Positions 63,061 to 64,000 of a DNA stretch of 64,000 nucleotides are shown here, piece after piece. The stretch comes from Acholoe squamosa (taxonomy: Eukaryota > Annelida > Polychaeta > Phyllodocida > Polynoidae): positions 50,874,080-50,938,079 of the forward strand of contig OX439037.1 in NCBI GenBank assembly GCA_949317995.1. Direction: 5' to 3'. The translations under genes and the position numbers were made by a program. A model generated the notes under the pieces. That model was not told where the DNA came from, searched no databases, and worked only from the letters and a program-made list of their open reading frames with translations. Each line of letters opens with the position of its first letter. Within the stretch, counting starts at the first letter, position 1.

Positions 63061-63282
63061 CTACATGAATGTAAAAACATTTATCCTGGCCTGAAAGCCA
63101 TGAGTTTCATCTTTCATTTGCTGCAAATATTGTGTAAATTGGATAATTTTTAGCTAAACTACACCAATTCTTAATGAAAATTCAGGAAAAAGTTTCAGGA
63201 TCCCAACTTGCTGCATCGAGCTATAGATTAGCCCTATCTGACCTTGAAATTTGACCAAGGTCAAAGTCATTTAAATCAGGGT

Positions 63283-64000
63283 GACTTATGCCGCCATGGG
63301 AAATCAACACATGGTGAAGGATTGAACAAAGCTCGTGACCAGGTCATGGCTTTGCATAAAGAACTCATGGCTGAGTTCCGTACAATGGACAATGAGCGTT
63401 GGGCTAACGTGAAACCGAGTGATGATCAATCATTCGGTGTCACTGACAAAACACACAGGAAGAAACTTGTGGCGGGGTTTGTTATCACCGAAGGATGGTG
63501 CAAACTAGATCTCCATGATGAAGAATGGAACGAGTGCTGTAACTCGGGAAAGAAGCCAGCTCAATCCAGCAGAAGCAGGAAAGAGTGTCGTAGGGAGGAA
63601 TCTCCTAAGCAACTGGATAGCACCCGTGGTCGAGGGGATCATTCCAGATCGCCCCTTGTCCATCATGATGCTGCTAGAGTATCAAATGAGCCAACCTTTA
63701 AACATCCGTCACAGGTGTTCAGAGGCCCGAGACACGAATCCGGCAGATTAAGTTCGTCTAGAGCTGCTGCCAAAGCTACACCTGGCAAGCTTGATCCCAA
63801 ACTGTTTCCTGGATTGGGAGGACATGGTCCCGAGAGTCAAGTCTTGATACCAGGGGAAAAGGGAAAACTGCGGAGGAAACCAGCTGCTGCAGCTGGTAGC
63901 TCGTCAGCCGGTGGTTCAATCCAACCTTTGACCACTGCCGAGCAGATTCAGCATTATTTGAAGCTGGGTCTGCAGGTTCACCTACCCCCAACTCCGGGTG
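63283..64000 (+). CDS. Family Z zinc-finger gene, copy 2, runs off the window
   Basis: The frame is open to the last base without a stop. The first ATG is at 63346, but similarity to copy 1 begins earlier (GDLCRHGKSTHGEGLNKARD against RSDLARHQKKAHSEGLETAR). It continues with a helix (QVMALHKELMAEF), a Ser/Arg-rich linker, TPGKLDPKLFPG and TTAEQIQHYLKLGLQ, matching GPGKLDNKSFP and ATPEQIQMYLNMGLK of the minus-strand copy at 51.3-53.2 kb. Preservation of the frame across 239 codons suggests a younger copy. The family is not recognised; the finger-like CRH...H suggests nucleic-acid binding. Confidence 0.65.

Overview
This is animal genomic DNA: spliced genes with GT-AG introns, standard-code coding sequence, many nested retroelements and no bacterial gene organisation. 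The only host gene I recognise is TFIP11/STIP, a G-patch spliceosome-disassembly factor, on the minus strand at 26996-37107. Its 13 coding exons sum to exactly 2523 nt (840 codons plus stop), close to the vertebrate length. Penelope elements, Ty3/mdg4 (gypsy) LTR elements with an F-like envelope, tRNA-headed SINEs and a pogo/mariner-like MITE family suggest an aquatic invertebrate (mollusc, other lophotrochozoan or invertebrate deuterostome). I cannot fix the phylum.

Layout. 1-3770: dispersed repeats and MITEs. 3774-21325: a 17.55-kb minus-strand Ty3-type endogenous retrovirus with 721-bp LTRs (2 differences) and a 4-bp target duplication. It carries gag, pol, several downstream accessory ORFs including a second capsid-like domain, an F-like envelope broken by a MITE, and a spliced gene on the opposite strand. 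22062-22440: 41-bp tandem array. 22760-25473: solo LTR invaded by a Penelope-like element (PLE1). 26996-37107: TFIP11, whose introns hold a 643-bp miniature LTR element (TRIM) with a tRNA gene inside each LTR, a 50-bp minisatellite, a SINE and a foldback element. 37.5-51 kb: solo LTRs, MITEs, a repeat with a 2.4-kb minisatellite core, and a second Penelope copy (PLE2). 51-64 kb: eroded minus-strand retroelement genes, a plus-strand LINE, and an unassigned zinc-finger gene family present in two opposite orientations, one copy running off the right edge.

The most notable signals are: (1) the TRIM's LTRs contain a cloverleaf tRNA gene with A box, B box and T-run terminator, and its 3' end plus CCA is complementary over 14 nt to the element's own primer-binding site; (2) both Penelope copies end in a complete hammerhead ribozyme whose stem III is closed by a 159-187 nt loop, with compensatory changes in all three stems; (3) the giant Ty3 element is ambisense, with a spliced antisense gene, stop-codon or frame junctions at several gene boundaries and nearly identical LTRs. 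All assignments come from reading the sequence; no database search was possible.
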